From: Gordionus sp. m RMFG-2023
Taxonomy: Eukaryota > Nematomorpha > Gordioida > Chordodea > Parachordodidae
Direction: 5' to 3'
NCBI RefSeq assembly: GCF_954871325.1
Contig: NC_088775.1
Span: forward strand, 13,059,561 to 13,123,560
Length of the DNA stretch: 64,000 nt
Translations under genes and position numbers: made by a program
In this document: piece by piece, positions 24,950-36,964 of the stretch
Layout: each line of letters begins with the position of its first letter
How positions within the stretch are numbered: position 1 is the first letter of the stretch
Notes under the pieces: generated by a model
Seen by the model: the letters and a program-made list of their open reading frames with translations, nothing else
What the model was told of the DNA's origin: nothing
Database searches by the model: none

Positions 24950-26664
24950 TCTCTAGCTTTCTTAGTGAATCTTGGTCCCTTAGATTATTATATTCAAGAA
25001 AAGTATAATAACCATTAAGAGCCTGATTTTTGTAATTAAATTATCAGATATCTCTAAATTCCCTTCATCACTCATAGCTTTCTTAACCTTCTATAAAAAA
25101 TAAGATTAATTAGAATTCATAAAGTAATTAAACCTTCTAATTCCAATCTTATTTGATTACAAATGTCCTGATTATACCATGACAGCTAGCAATCATCGTG
25201 TAACGCATATTCTACAAATATGGAATCAAATTCATCTTCTTCGTTGTCAGTTAGTGCCATATCCCGATTCTAAATCAAATGCCATAGACTTATCAAAAAA
25301 ATTAGCTCAATACAGCATTTTATGATTGTGGTACTTGACACCTCACCCCATCCACAGAAGCTATGTAAATCTTTTATAAAAAGAGGTGGTGTCATTTTGT
25401 TCCATCAATGTTATCATCTATCCCATGATACTCTTTTTATAATGACATTTGAAGGACTTAATTACACCTATATCCAAAGGTTGAATTAGGGATGTGGTTG
25501 CTGGTAAAAAACTGAATTTTATAAAAGAAATTTGATTATTAAGGAATCCCATTCTCTTAGGATATCTTCAAAAGTTGAAGTTGTCATCCAACTTCTTTTA
25601 TTGGAGTAGTATTTTACTTGTAATTTTTTATTTTTAAAGCATTTAGGTCTTTTAAATTTCCTATAAAATATTAATTTTTATCAGATCCATCCCTATTTAT
25701 GATAAATAGAACTGACACCTTTTCATTGTCTGGTTTGAAGCCCAAAGGTTGAGTTCCACTAAATTCCATTGTGCCCTTTGGTAATTCTCGGAAGTATAGT
25801 CCTGTCTAATCACAATTGTATATTACTCCTTTGATAATCTTTAATCAGAGATGGGCATGTATTTTTGCTCCATTCATTTGTATTAATAATATCTGTACTC
25901 CCTTTTTCATTGCAAACATTATGAAAATTTTTATTCGTCTTTTCCTATATCTCTGCAACCAGCTGCTAGTAGGAATGCCTATAATATATAATTATACATA
26001 TTATAAAAACCTAAATTTACCATCATTGAATGTTTGGCTAATAAACATAGCTTTTCTAACATCACTAACCCATTCAGATTGCAATTTTTACTTCGCATGG
26101 GTAAACCAAACCCTGCTTCTGTCTTTGGGTAACAACTCATTCTAAATCTTTTAGTTGCAGGGGTTTTTTTCTTTTTGAGCATATACAAGCTTTATTAGCT
26201 TCCAATTTATAAATTGTGGAAACATTACATTTATAACTTAACGGTAATTGTGTTTATGAAGTAATTCTTAATTTTTAAATGATTTCCCTATTTTGCTTGA
26301 GGGTTAACGTTTGGAATGATGTTTTATTCTAAATAATTTTAACATGATTATAATGTATAATATAATTACCATTTTTGTATTAAAAAAAGTTAAAGGTGCA
26401 GTTCATCTAAAAAAAATCACGAATAATTTTTTTCGATAAAATTTTTTTTGTTTTTTTACTTATCCGATTAAATTAAGGTTATGTAATTATCATATAAATA
26501 GGGCCTGAGAAATTTTTTAATTATCCGATATTTCGTAATTAACCGATTTGTAAATGTAATTTAACATTATCCCATAGTAATTTTTATCAAAATCGCCGGG
26601 TTTTTTTGCATTTAAAAGATTTGCACTTAAGCGATATACAATTAAACGGTTTTGACGGTAGCTG
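24950..26664 (-). pseudogene. Tigger/pogo transposase relic
   Basis: On the minus strand, near 25830-25800 is DQTGLYFRELPKGTM, near 25740-25690 GFKPDNEKVSVLFIIN, and near 25505-25430 TSLIQPLDIGVIKSFKCHY. These match the DDE-domain blocks of Tigger/pogo (jerky-like) transposases of the Tc1/mariner group. Upstream, near 25960, is SSWLQRYRKR, like the second helix-turn-helix of the CENP-B-type binding domain. The right end at 26664 reads in reverse CAGCTACCGTCAAAACCG and is followed by ta, as expected. The left end is not seen. Many stops show it is dead. Confidence 0.7.
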
Positions 26665-26795
26665 TAAAAAATTATTTAAATCTTTTATTATTGACCTATT
26701 ATAATATTATAACGATATTATTAAACATCGATCAAATTTATATATTGCATACATTCATAGATTTTTTTTCAAATAAAATTTATTTCTTCTTTTAA

Positions 26796-26923
26796 AAGGG
26801 TTAGACATTCTATCAACAAACTAATATTCATGACAAACAATATACTATATTAATGCATTAAGGGTTAGACATTCTATCAACAAACTAATATTCATGACAA
26901 ACAATATACTATATTAATGCATT
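26796..26923. repeat. Perfect 64-bp tandem duplication
   Basis: Two adjacent identical 64-bp units (26796-26859 and 26860-26923), beginning AAGGGTTAGACATTC and ending TATTAATGCATT. The exact identity implies a very recent duplication or an assembly artefact. No gene is affected. Confidence 0.95.
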
Positions 26924-27039
26924 GCATTCATTGCAAATGATGGGAGTTTTAATTATACATATTCTAAATAATTCATTTACATTCATCTTTAGTTGGAAAT
27001 AGAGTATACATAATTTTATATCATTATAATGAAAAACGT

Positions 27040-27420
27040 GTAATTTAGAATATGGAAATATTGGTGCCGAAGCTGCAATTTTTTTAGAGGGGATAGGTTT
27101 TTGAAGGGGATGCGCAGTGAATATCCTGTCATGCAGACGCTAATATCTGGGGATAAAATGAGAGGGTAAAAATTGTGCTGGCGAGAAGAGAAGATGTTAC
27201 AAGGTATGATTGAAGAAATAACGGAAAAGCTTACCAAGAGTGCAAAAGGGCAGCAAAGAAAGTCTTTGCAATAGCGAAAAACTGGGCGTATGATGAGATA
27301 GCTAAGAAGTTGAACTTGAAAGGGGGGGGGGAGAAAGGTATTGGCTAAAAAACAGTCTAAAAAATTCGTGAGCATCTGGGTCGTGAGAAGCTTTAAAGAG
27401 GAAGATGGCATAAGTAAATT
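27040..27420 (+). pseudogene. RTE-type LINE fragment
   Basis: The plus strand at about 27200-27310 gives KAYQECKRAAKKVFAIAK, then NWAYDEIAKKLN, matching the basic linker that follows the endonuclease in RTE-clade LINEs. A tail near 27330-27400 (KIREHLGREKL) is weaker. It is the neighbouring part of the LINE type seen at 13.1-14.1 kb, but a separate insertion. The 131-codon minus-strand frame here is a shadow of this coding strand. Confidence 0.6.
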
Positions 27421-28839
27421 TACTTATAATGGCTTATATAAAAAAAATAACACATAATATCGGCACTCAGACAATTATTTACCCCCCCCCCCCCCACGCT
27501 TACTGAATCCAGGCTACGAGTCTGATGATTGTCGTTAGGAGGAACACATGGAGGGCTTAAGCCATCTGATCTTAAAGAGCTTAAAAAATAAATTATAAAT
27601 TTTTTAATATAGATTTTTTTTTATTTGTTAATTTAAAAAATTTTCTTTTTTTTCGAAAGTAAGTTCCCATAAATTTAATGTAACTCTACTCTCGGTCAAT
27701 ATAAAATAAAAATTTTGGCAACCATAATTTACCTTATTAACATTTGTTCTCTTATAAAGATAGAGGGATGCTTTTATCAAGGTAATGATACAAAATAGGC
27801 AAAGGAGTCATAACCAAGATTCTAAGGACTTTCTCATTTATCTTAAAACTATACGATTTTACTGGACAATCTTGATGTAGTGGCACAACATATCATTAAC
27901 GATCATATAAACTTAGCAACCTAATGGCAAACCAAATTTTCAGATAAATATTTATTACTGCGTCAAAAACTATGCGAATATAGATGCGCAAAATAGCAAT
28001 GACATCAAAAAGTTTTAAAATAATTACATATAGACCTCACAAATATTTGCTAAATGAAATCATTCAAGTTTACATGTGTGAGGTAAATATAATTATTCTA
28101 TATGTATTATAATGTTGTGAACAATATAAAATTATATACATAAAAGAACTACAGCATATAAAGAAATTATAATGACCAGATATCAAAGGATAAGGCAGGT
28201 TTCAGCTCCCTCTAAAAAACATTAGTAATAGAAATATACATTTCAAAGGCACACTATATAATATAATCAGCCAAATGAGGCGTACAGCCGTTATTATCAC
28301 ATACAATGTTACCAATTTATGAGCTGTGAATTCAATAAATTTTATACAAATAAACCCACTTATTTGAGCCCATTCTTCGCTTCCAATCAAATTTGGTAAA
28401 TTGGGAATAGGATCTTTCTTCGATCTAGCTATAAAATTTTTATTTGAGCAGCCTTTTATCAAGGCAAATGATAAACAATGTCTATCTAAAGGATTTTTTC
28501 CTTATTGAGGTCATTAATTTGTGAAAAACTTTCCACAACCCATAGACAAGATTAGCGGGTAGTAGATAGTTGGGTTGAATCTCTTCTATCTAGCTTGCAA
28601 TTTACTCACAGTACACTATTCATTTCTCTGGTCAATGGTACAGAACATGAGTTTCTCACAGATTTTACCTCAGTCAAACGCTACTTCAACTTTCCAAAAG
28701 TGAATTTACTCACGCCATTGTTATTAGTGATAACTGATCCACCACCCATCTCTACACTAGCTTACGTTGTAATTCTCTCATAGACAGTGATTACATAGTT
28801 TGCCATCGTTCCTACAATGGGCAAATTCATCAGGCAAAC
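27421..28839. other. Stretch without a supported gene
   Basis: A poly-C tract at about 27481-27494 beside CTTACTGAATCCAGGCTACG resembles the G-rich ends of local hAT elements, but no partner was found. Open frames at 28202-28462 (minus) and 28595-28783 (plus) show no family motif. Composition rises in GC from about 28.5 kb, leading into the LTR fossil. Confidence 0.35.
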
Positions 28840-31800
28840 TCATTGTAAGTTAATCATCCAACAAGCCCTGAAATCAGCCAAAATATCTTCCAAACTAAAG
28901 TCTCCTGGTCTTTTCAGACCAGATAATAAAAGTCCTGAGGATTACACAAATTTCATGAAAGCAGGGCCAGTTACCAGGAGGGGACTATTCTTGTAACGAT
29001 CCCTGACCTTCGCCATCCAAGCCAAGCCCTCATCATCAACCATAAAGAAAAACATAAATTCGCAAAATATTCCAAAATTTATAATGACCATATTTTCATA
29101 TCTACTTATCACTGGTAAACTTACCTTAATATTCTTCAAAAATCTGGCCAACAAATCAGTTAACTCACAGAATAACCATGAAGAGTTTTTCCCTCGAAAA
29201 AGGCTATAGAAATCCTTAAAGCGAACCACATAAACTTCATTAGAAATCCTCTGGTGAATGAAAACCTCTTGTCTTTCATAAACAAAAGGATTGGGATAAA
29301 CCGATTCTTGCAATCCTTGTTATCTGAAAATCATACCCTCCTAAACTCTCTCAATAAAGGTTCTTGGTAGGAATTCTTAGACGCCATTTCCAAATATCTT
29401 GATTTCGAGCTGTCAAAGCAAGAATTCAGTTTCGCAGTGGTCATTCATTTATAGGTGTCATTCTCTGGCTCATATATATGTGACAAGTGCACGATGCCAG
29501 TAACCCAATCTGGCCATCACTGCTTCCAATGCATCTCAATGCTCTCATCAAACTAACTATACAAGCCGGGTTTTTCTGCAATTTTAAAACCTTTCGGTCT
29601 CTTTTATAATAGTAGACAACCCGATGGAACTACATGGATCCCTTGGAAGATTGACCTATTCATAGGGTTGCATTCCTGCACATCTATAAAAACATCTTAA
29701 AATGAACAAATCCTAATTTATAAACGAATATAAATTCATACCAGAGGAGAAAATTATATGGGCCGAGCTAAAAAATAGCCACGAGACAGTGAAGCCCACA
29801 AAGGACTCCAATGCACTTCGTAAATCTCTTGTGAAATATGATGACTTAAGTAACCCCTGCTCATGACAACCTCCCCGAACAATGTTTCGATGGACGCTTC
29901 GATAACTACCGTGACAAACGCTTCTATAAACGCGACGATATATGCTAAGACAACTATAGCGACAAACGCTTCGATGAACGATGCCGGACTCCACGACAAC
30001 CACCACGATAACCGTTTCGATCAAAGCTAAGATAATCGTCAGGATAACCGCAACCGTTTCGACATCGCTACTATAACCACTATGACTATCGATACAACAA
30101 TCGGGGTACAAATTCCATGACAACCGCCACCACTATCGTTGTGACCATCGTCTAAGCCTAGGTCAACGGGATATTGCTATAGAGGCGATAACCGAACCAA
30201 CTATCCACGGCGCGGTCAGCTAAAACATAACCCTCAAAATAGTATTGGTTTTCTGAAATATTCGCCTAGACAATAATGACAATTATACCAATAATAGATC
30301 TTATGATTACAAAGACCTTGATTGTCAATCGAACACCAACTATTCTATGAACATCGAAGAAATCGATGATGAGGACGGCACAAACATCAACGTTAAATAG
30401 TAAAATCTTCAGAATCTGGAGGTGTACAATCTGGGAGTCAATGACACCAAATATGATGCGTACAACATCACGGTGAGCAACAACAACATACCCACGTTGA
30501 TACATGTAGACACTGGTACCAGTTACACGATACTTCCGAAGCATACAGCTAAGACTGTAGGCATAGCCACGACACGTAAGACAGATATGAGGCTGACAGG
30601 TATGACGGCAGCGCTATCAAGATCATAGGTCTAGCCAACGTTAACGTTAAGTTAGAAGGACACACACAAACGCTGCGGCCATAGTAGTGATAGTGGTAAG
30701 TGCCCCCTACTAGGACGTATATGGCTTACCGCTTATAACAAACTAAAAACGTTCTTTGTGGGTGACGTAGATGATGACCTCGAAAAGGTGATTCCGACTA
30801 TAAAAAAGACCATGAATTATCATTTCTACAAACCCAAAATGATCAGACAAGTGAAAACTCACTTGAAGCTTGACACTGCCCCCAGGAGAGTCCACTATCG
30901 GAACACACCTAATGCTGCAACGGGCGTTCCGCCTATCAAAAGATTATTCCCGCACACGACAAGAATACATGGGATTTGCTAAAACCAATAAAAACAAGGG
31001 ACAACTCATTATAGAAAGTCATATCGCCTGCAAGAGCAATAGAGATTGGTGACAAAGTATGGTTCAAAACGTTTAGAGACAACAAATGGGACAAGGGCAT
31101 GGTCACTGACAAAGAAGGCAATTTGACATTCAGAATAGACACGGGCTATACTAAAGTCAGGAGACATCTGGATCAGATTAAAAGGAGATCCTCGAATGAT
31201 GTTTCTATAGCCATGATTAAGGACAAGAGTTCACCAACACCATCCGCAATCGATAGGCGAAATGGTGCATGTCCTGCTGGGAAAATATACACAGAGTTGT
31301 TAACGCTCCTTTTTAAAAGTAGGTAGCTCCAGCTCCTAACCTTCTTAAAAGGAGCTAGCTCCCGCCTCCGCTACTACATTTTTAAAAGGAGCTAGCTCCC
31401 GCTCCAAGTAATGGAGCGCCACTCCATAACCGCTCCTTTGATTTAGAAGGTACAAGAAACAAAATCATATTTTTTATCAAAAGGTTTTATTTATATTAAA
31501 TGATCTATCAAAATATTTATAATCTTTTATTAACCTTTAAAAGTAATAAATTTTCTAAATTAGAATCTAAAAAACATCCATGCTTCTCCCCTATGACCTG
31601 TTTTGCTATACTAAATAAGCGCTCCACAGGAGCACTAGAGGGAAGCGGGGTATTGTATTTTATGTAGATATTTTTTAATTCAGGTATATAAAAGGAGGTT
31701 GAACAAGTAATGAGAAAAAATAAATATTAAAATATATTTAAACAACCCAGGCTCAACTATAATGAATTGCCCAAAAATAATTATAACCATTTAAAAAAAA

Positions 31801-32520
31801 ATTATTCAAAAATAAGAAAAAATATAGTTATCATTTTGTATTTAAAAGAAAGGTTTTTTACTTTTAAATGCTTTTTTAGATTGAAGCTGCTCGCTTTTGA
31901 AAATGAAATATTTTTACTTATCCACAAAAGGCATTTTGCCCTTAAATTTGTTTGATCATTTGGATCAACATCTTTTAGAAGTTTAAAATATTTTTTTTCT
32001 AGGATTTCTAGATCCATAATATCGAAAACTATTTTTTATTAATATCTATAAAATGAATATTAATATGACTTACAAGATTTTCCAAAAAATTTTCAATAGA
32101 AAAATGAAAAACTTGATGTTTAATATTTAAAATGATTAAAAAACCAATTTAAAACTCGGCTCAACATTTATTAATGGATAAATTTAAATAAAATAAATTT
32201 CATTTTTATTGAATTTGAATTAACAAACATTATTAATATTTAATAAATAATTTAATTTATACCTTAAATTTAAAGGAGCGGTGGAGCGGCGCTCCTCCGC
32301 TCCAGCCCTAAAAGCTACCCAATTTTAAAAAGGAGGGGGCTGCAGATGTTTTTGAAAAAATGTAGCGGCTTAACAACTCTGTATCTACATAAGAAAAAGG
32401 AGCAATATTAAAAAACTAACGAATCCAGTTCTAAGGAATGCTCGACCGGTCAGACTCAAACAAATGCCAAAACATTTAGAAGATTATATCATGAACGCCA
32501 ATGGCGTTTAAGGAAATATA
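28840..32520 (+). mobile_element. Ty3-type LTR retroelement fossil
   Basis: A broken element; the ends are approximate because no LTR pair was found. Parts seen: a region rich in Arg, Asp, Asn and Tyr codons at about 29.85-30.2 kb that may be the gag nucleic-acid-binding tail; a retropepsin-like patch at about 30480-30600 (HVDTGTSYTILPKH); the integrase C-terminal region at about 30890-31200 (YRNTPNAATGVPP, GDKVWFKTF, VRRHLDQIKRR), of the K02A2.6-like type; and a polyprotein tail ending near 32513. Reverse transcriptase was not recognised. A hAT sits inside at 31292-32381. It is old and broken in many places. Confidence 0.65.
31292..32381 (-). mobile_element. Internally deleted ZBED-type hAT inside the LTR fossil
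   Basis: The ends are CAGAGTTGTTAACGCTCC and its inverse, read at the right as CAGAGTTGTTAAGCCGC. Flanks are aatataca and tatctaca, a 6-of-8 match to an 8-bp TSD. On the minus strand, 31802-32017 has a BED-finger-like N-terminus (CLLWISKNI, SSFNLKKHLK) and 31580-31660 a dimerisation block (TPLPSSAPVERLFSIAK, then NLENLLLLKVNK). The two ends of the transposase are present but the catalytic middle is not, so it is a deletion derivative. GC-rich GGAGCGG repeats fill both subterminal regions. Confidence 0.75.
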
Positions 32521-32974
32521 AGCCGGATTTCTTTGGAAGTATCACCTTTTCGATAAAAAAGAAAATAAATAATAATATAAAATATCTTTTATATAAATAT
32601 ATGGACAAAATTATCGTTTCTTTCTTCTTACATTATTATAATATACATTAACTTAATAGTTTTGTTTTAATGACGCTAACTAAAAATGATAGACAATGTA
32701 AAGTGATTGTTTTTTTTATTATTTTAGGTGATAAAGGGTGATAAAAAAATATCAGAGAACACAAAATGTAATTCATTTATTTATTAAATAAAAATACTTA
32801 ATTCAAATAAATATATTTATATATCAATAACCAAATTTAGAATTTAATAAAAAATATTTATTCAAAATCCATTCCGACAAATTCTTCATACTTAAATTTA
32901 ATATTTGGCATCTATTTTAGGAATATTTCTCAAAATAACGATTGAAAAAAAAACTTTTTTCTATATATATAATT
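32521..32974. other. AT-rich spacer
   Basis: Lies between the end of the LTR fossil and the next hAT. No open frame or repeat of note was seen. Confidence 0.4.
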
Positions 32975-34722
32975 CAGGCGCGTAACCAATGGGGGGGGGG
33001 GAAAGGGGGAAATTTCACCCCCCATAGCAAATTTGACTGTTTTTCTAAATATTATTTTAAGATAATAAAAAATTTTACCCCGACCCCCGGACCCCCTCCC
33101 TCCTGCTCCATCAAAATTTTTCAATATCAAGCAGAGTTTATTCTTACTGCTAGTTGCATTGATTTTCCTATAGCTCACTACTATGTAGAAATTTACAAAA
33201 ACCAAATTTCGATTTGGTTCAAGTTATTGATTTGGAGGAAAATGTGGACAGGAAGAATGAATGTAGTTGAATATTTCATAATATTTATATAGACGCTGAA
33301 TCAAACTAAATCTTATAAAATATCCAATTTCATTCCATTCTTAGATACTTTTTTATCGCAAATTAAAGTATTTTTAGATAAAAAACAAGTCCTTTGGTAA
33401 TCTTCAAATTTTATTACCTAAAGACCCTTCTTCCTTTTCTGATGCTATTATTGGTATAATTAAATATTTAGCAAATTTTATTCCTATGATGTTGATACTG
33501 AAATCAATTTAATCAGTGAATTCGAATTGTGGTATAAATATTTACTACGTTTATTATTTTACCTGAGCATGCTATTGATGCGCTCAATCGGTATAAGGAG
33601 GCTTAATTTCCAAATATTTTGAAGGTATTTAATATTCTTGCATGTTTGCCTATTACAACATATACGAATGAAAGGACCTTTTTCAAATTGAGAAGGTTGA
33701 AAACTTATTTACAAAATACTACTTCTCGGCTAAATGGGTTAGCTATGTTAAATATCCACAGAGATTTATTTCTAACGACAAAGAAAATTCTTGATGAATT
33801 GGAAAAATTCCCACGAAAATTAAAAATCGCATTATAATTCTAGTATTTAATAAATTTTTTATATAATATTGTATTTAATAAGGTATAAAAACTTGTTCCT
33901 TAAAAAATTTTCTAGTCAATATTTTATACACACTACAATTAGAATTTTCAATCAAAAAAATTTTATATTTATATTATATGAGAATTTAAGCTGAGGCTAG
34001 TTTTTAAAGCAAATTTATAAAAAAAAAAATTGACACTAAACTTTATTTCAATTTTATATTTTTTAAAAAAAATTTATCTATAATATATTGAACTTAAAAT
34101 AAAAATTGGGTTATAACTTTTATTTCTTCTTATATTCATAAGCGCGAATTAGTAATCAGGAGCCCCAAAAGAAAGCGACTACTTACGTCAACGCATAGGA
34201 ATTCAGATTATAAAATCTAATTTTACACGCCATAGGTTCATTCCCCGAAGCTGATTAATCTAGATTTTCTTCTTCTTCCCTAAATTATTTAAACCCACCC
34301 CCCCCCCCCTTCTTCTTCATATAATCATTTGCATTTATTATATTTCTATTATATCTATTATTATACTTTGTATTATGAAATCCTTGTTTGTTAAATTTCT
34401 TTAATTTTCTAGAATTATGGTTTGGACATGATTTTATTTTTATACTATCATTTTGTCAGATTTAATTTGTCTTTATTAATAAATGTTAAATTTAAAAATT
34501 AAAAAAAAAATTTCTTAAATAATTAATTTATAAAAGGAACCAAAATTCAAATAAAAGTTAAAAATATTAATATAATTATTATTGAATTATGAATAATTTA
34601 AAAGAATAGATCAAAGATATGACCCGGCCGAAGGTGAGGAAAAAGCTGGCCAAAGGGGGTTTGGAGGCAAAGCCCCCCAAAAAATTTTCCCCTCCTATAG
34701 TAAAATCCTGGATACGCCACTG
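32975..34722 (+). mobile_element. hAT element with partial transposase
   Basis: The left end is CAGGCGCGTAACCAATGG followed by a G run; the right end in reverse is CAGTGGCGTATCCAGGAT. Both are standard hAT ends. Flanks atataatt and ataattta share only a shifted ataatt, so the TSD is imperfect. The interior carries the C-terminal part of the transposase on the plus strand and little else, at 1748 bp. Confidence 0.7.
33300..33837 (+). pseudogene. hAT transposase C-terminal domain
   Basis: A plus-strand open frame from 33619 to 33837 encodes ILACLPITTYTNERTFFKL, then RRLKTYLQNT and SRLNGLAMLNIHRDL, the dimerisation domain of hAT transposases in its complete form through to the usual C-terminus. 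Upstream, a block near 33320 (LDTFLSQI) fits the preceding helix. N-terminal and catalytic parts are missing. The wording is close to the minus-strand hAT at 50290-52268, so they are one family. Confidence 0.7.
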
Positions 34723-36157
34723 ATAATTTAACTTTAAGGCGCTTTCTCCATTTATAGTATTATTATCTTTATAACTTTAAATCCTTTATTGAATGCGCCC
34801 TTTAAAAAAGTCCCTGCCATTAAGCTTGCCGTGCTTCCTCGAATTAAGTATAACATCCGAACATTATAATAATCTAATAAATTTATGAAATATTTTTTAA
34901 TTAATTTATAAAATAAGATAATAATACGTATATTTTCTATTTTGCTTCATAAATGTGTCTTAATTTTATTTTTCAATTAATAACTTAACACGTGTAAATA
35001 AATCAAAAATTCAGATTGGGGAAGGAAGGTATAATATTTTTTTTGATTTATTCCAGGCCAGATGAGTGCCCCAAGAAATAAATTAGTCACTTAAAAAGCA
35101 AATTAAGAGTGGGATTATTATAATTATAATATCCTTAAAATTGTATTTCAATTTTTTTCTTTTTTGCTGATATATGTTTTATTTTTCTGCTAATTGCTTA
35201 TAATATATATCATAGTTTCGGACCTAGTTATAGAAATATATTTTTTAATAACTTAATTTAATATACAGTTTAATATGTCCTTTTAAAAAAAAATTTATGA
35301 CCTAAACCCCTCCTGCATTTCAGATATTCAACAATATTGATGAACCCCTGTCCAGGACTAAGGTGTGTCACAAGGCTCGGAACACGTTATCCTATTCGGG
35401 GGTAATCTAAGCGGCTGTAGCGATTGTTAACATTGTTTCTATTATTCAGACTGTTATTGGAGCCTTAAAAAACCGCGATTAAAATTTATAATATTAATAT
35501 TATTGTTATAATATTGGTGTTGATATATTTAGAATTGGATTCAAAGTTTAGTATTTTGGAAATTTTTTCTGTATGCATCTGTAATTTTTTTGCATTTTTA
35601 AAGTGCCACCAGAAGTTGAAAAAACTAGCGATGTCATTGCTTAAAATTTTAATTTATACTTGTAACAATTGATTCAATAAAAGTACAAACTAATTAATTT
35701 TATTGAACAAATTATTTATTTTTTTCTAAAGTTACTAAACTATGTAATTTATACGATTTATTTATTATAAATAATAATATTATACCAAAATTATTTTATA
35801 ACTAACATATGTTTAATAAAAAATAGATAATACGATTAAATTTTTTTCTTTCTTTCAATTTTTAACACGCCAGATAATTTTATTTTTCCGCCACACTCTT
35901 GTATTATAAAATTTTCAGTATCGATTGGTTTATTATTTATTATACAATTTTTTCAAATGTATACATATTTATACGTTCCCTTTTTTATCTCAAAACATCA
36001 CATTATAAAATGTGTTGTTTGTTAGCCCTCTTTAGTGCATTTAAAACGACGAGCAATCGTCGATATAATCTTCTATTCCTACAAATAATATTTAGTGATT
36101 TTTAAAATAAAAAAAAACAAGAAGAAATCATGTAATTTTATTGTTATATTTGATTAA
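34723..36157. other. AT-rich stretch with one GC-richer patch
   Basis: No gene was recognised. A patch at 35330-35480 (around AGGTGTGTCACAAGGCTCGG) is clearly GC-richer than its surroundings and may be an old insertion, but neither strand gives a known motif. Confidence 0.35.
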
Positions 36158-36427
36158 ATGATCATCAATATAACGTCTTCTTATGATCAAGAAACAAATG
36201 TCACAAAAATCACAGAAACAAAGGGAATTTTAATCGATGTTCAAGAGACACCTTTGTCTTCCATATCATCGAAATTCTTCATTCAGGACGATTCGGAAAG
36301 AGAAATGTTTTACAAGTTGCCTTTATATATTAAAATTTTTATTATTACACTGTTACATCCCTCGTCATTATATGTACTTGAAGCAGGCACACTATTTTGG
36401 GTGCCGGCTATCAGATGTTATATGTAG
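36158..36427 (+). CDS. Unrecognised 89-codon open frame
   Basis: The frame starts MIINITSSYDQE and has two possible N-glycosylation sites near its start (NITS, NVTK), then a soluble-looking part to about residue 60 and a hydrophobic C-terminal part. The first 180 bases have a more balanced base use than the surroundings, so part of it might be an exon of a membrane or secreted protein. There is no clear splice site, promoter or homologue to support it, so it could be chance. Confidence 0.2.
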   Translation: MIINITSSYDQETNVTKITETKGILIDVQETPLSSISSKFFIQDDSEREMFYKLPLYIKIFIITLLHPSSLYVLEAGTLFWVPAIRCYM

Positions 36428-36479
36428 GCTAGAGATGGGAAGGGAACGTCGATAGACTAATATGACACCGCATGTTGAC

Positions 36480-36961
36480 AACGGAATTGTTAACTTTAGT
36501 CGTAGTGGTCGCTTTTACCGCTACGATTAAATTAAGAAGCCGCGATTACGATTAGAATCGACAACAAATATGAGGGTTTAGCAATACCTAGATTTGTTCA
36601 GAGTCTAGAGTTTTACATTAGGTTCCGCAAAATGAATTAAGTATATGTCACATGTTTGAATTTCTTTTATATTTATTTAATATACACGGTATAAAAAATT
36701 ACATTGATACACTAATTAATGAATTTAAATAAAATCAAAAATATTTATTAGGTAATGGCATAATAATAAATTAATATGTCCAACTCCAAAAATTTTTGTA
36801 TTTACCATTTAAAAGTTATTTATTATATTAGTCGTTTTAGTCGACCAAATTAGTCGACTAATAGACTAATTTAGTTGCTAAAGTTTTTAGTCGAATTTTT
36901 CGACTAAAACTATTAGTTAGTCGTGTGTTAGTCGACTAAATTTAGTCGATTAACAACACTA
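36480..36961. repeat. Palindrome-rich element with TTAGTCGACTAA motifs
   Basis: The right end read in reverse is TAGTGTTGTTAATCGACTAA, sharing the TAGTGTTG terminus with the hairpin MITE at 42042. Between 36830 and 36960 the motif TTAGTCGACTAA and variants recur at least six times on both strands. A possible left end near 36488 (TTGTTAACTTTAGTCG) was seen. It is probably a hAT-type MITE with reiterated subterminal transposase-binding motifs. Confidence 0.45.
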
Positions 36962-36964
36962 TGT

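Noticed and set aside
27016-27411. 131-codon minus-strand frame
   Set aside because: The plus strand carries the RTE LINE linker; the minus frame is its shadow.
28942-29313. 123-codon minus-strand frame
   Set aside because: No motif, no start or splice context, and it lies in or next to the plus-strand LTR fossil; treated as chance.
29713-30123. 136- and 81-codon minus-strand frames
   Set aside because: They mirror the repetitive gag-like plus strand of the LTR fossil; their Ser/Val-rich peptides have no family motif.
32942-33292. Opposing 116- and 91-codon frames near 33 kb
   Set aside because: They span the G-rich hAT end and 5' region; G and C runs give glycine and proline stretches with no real coding signal.
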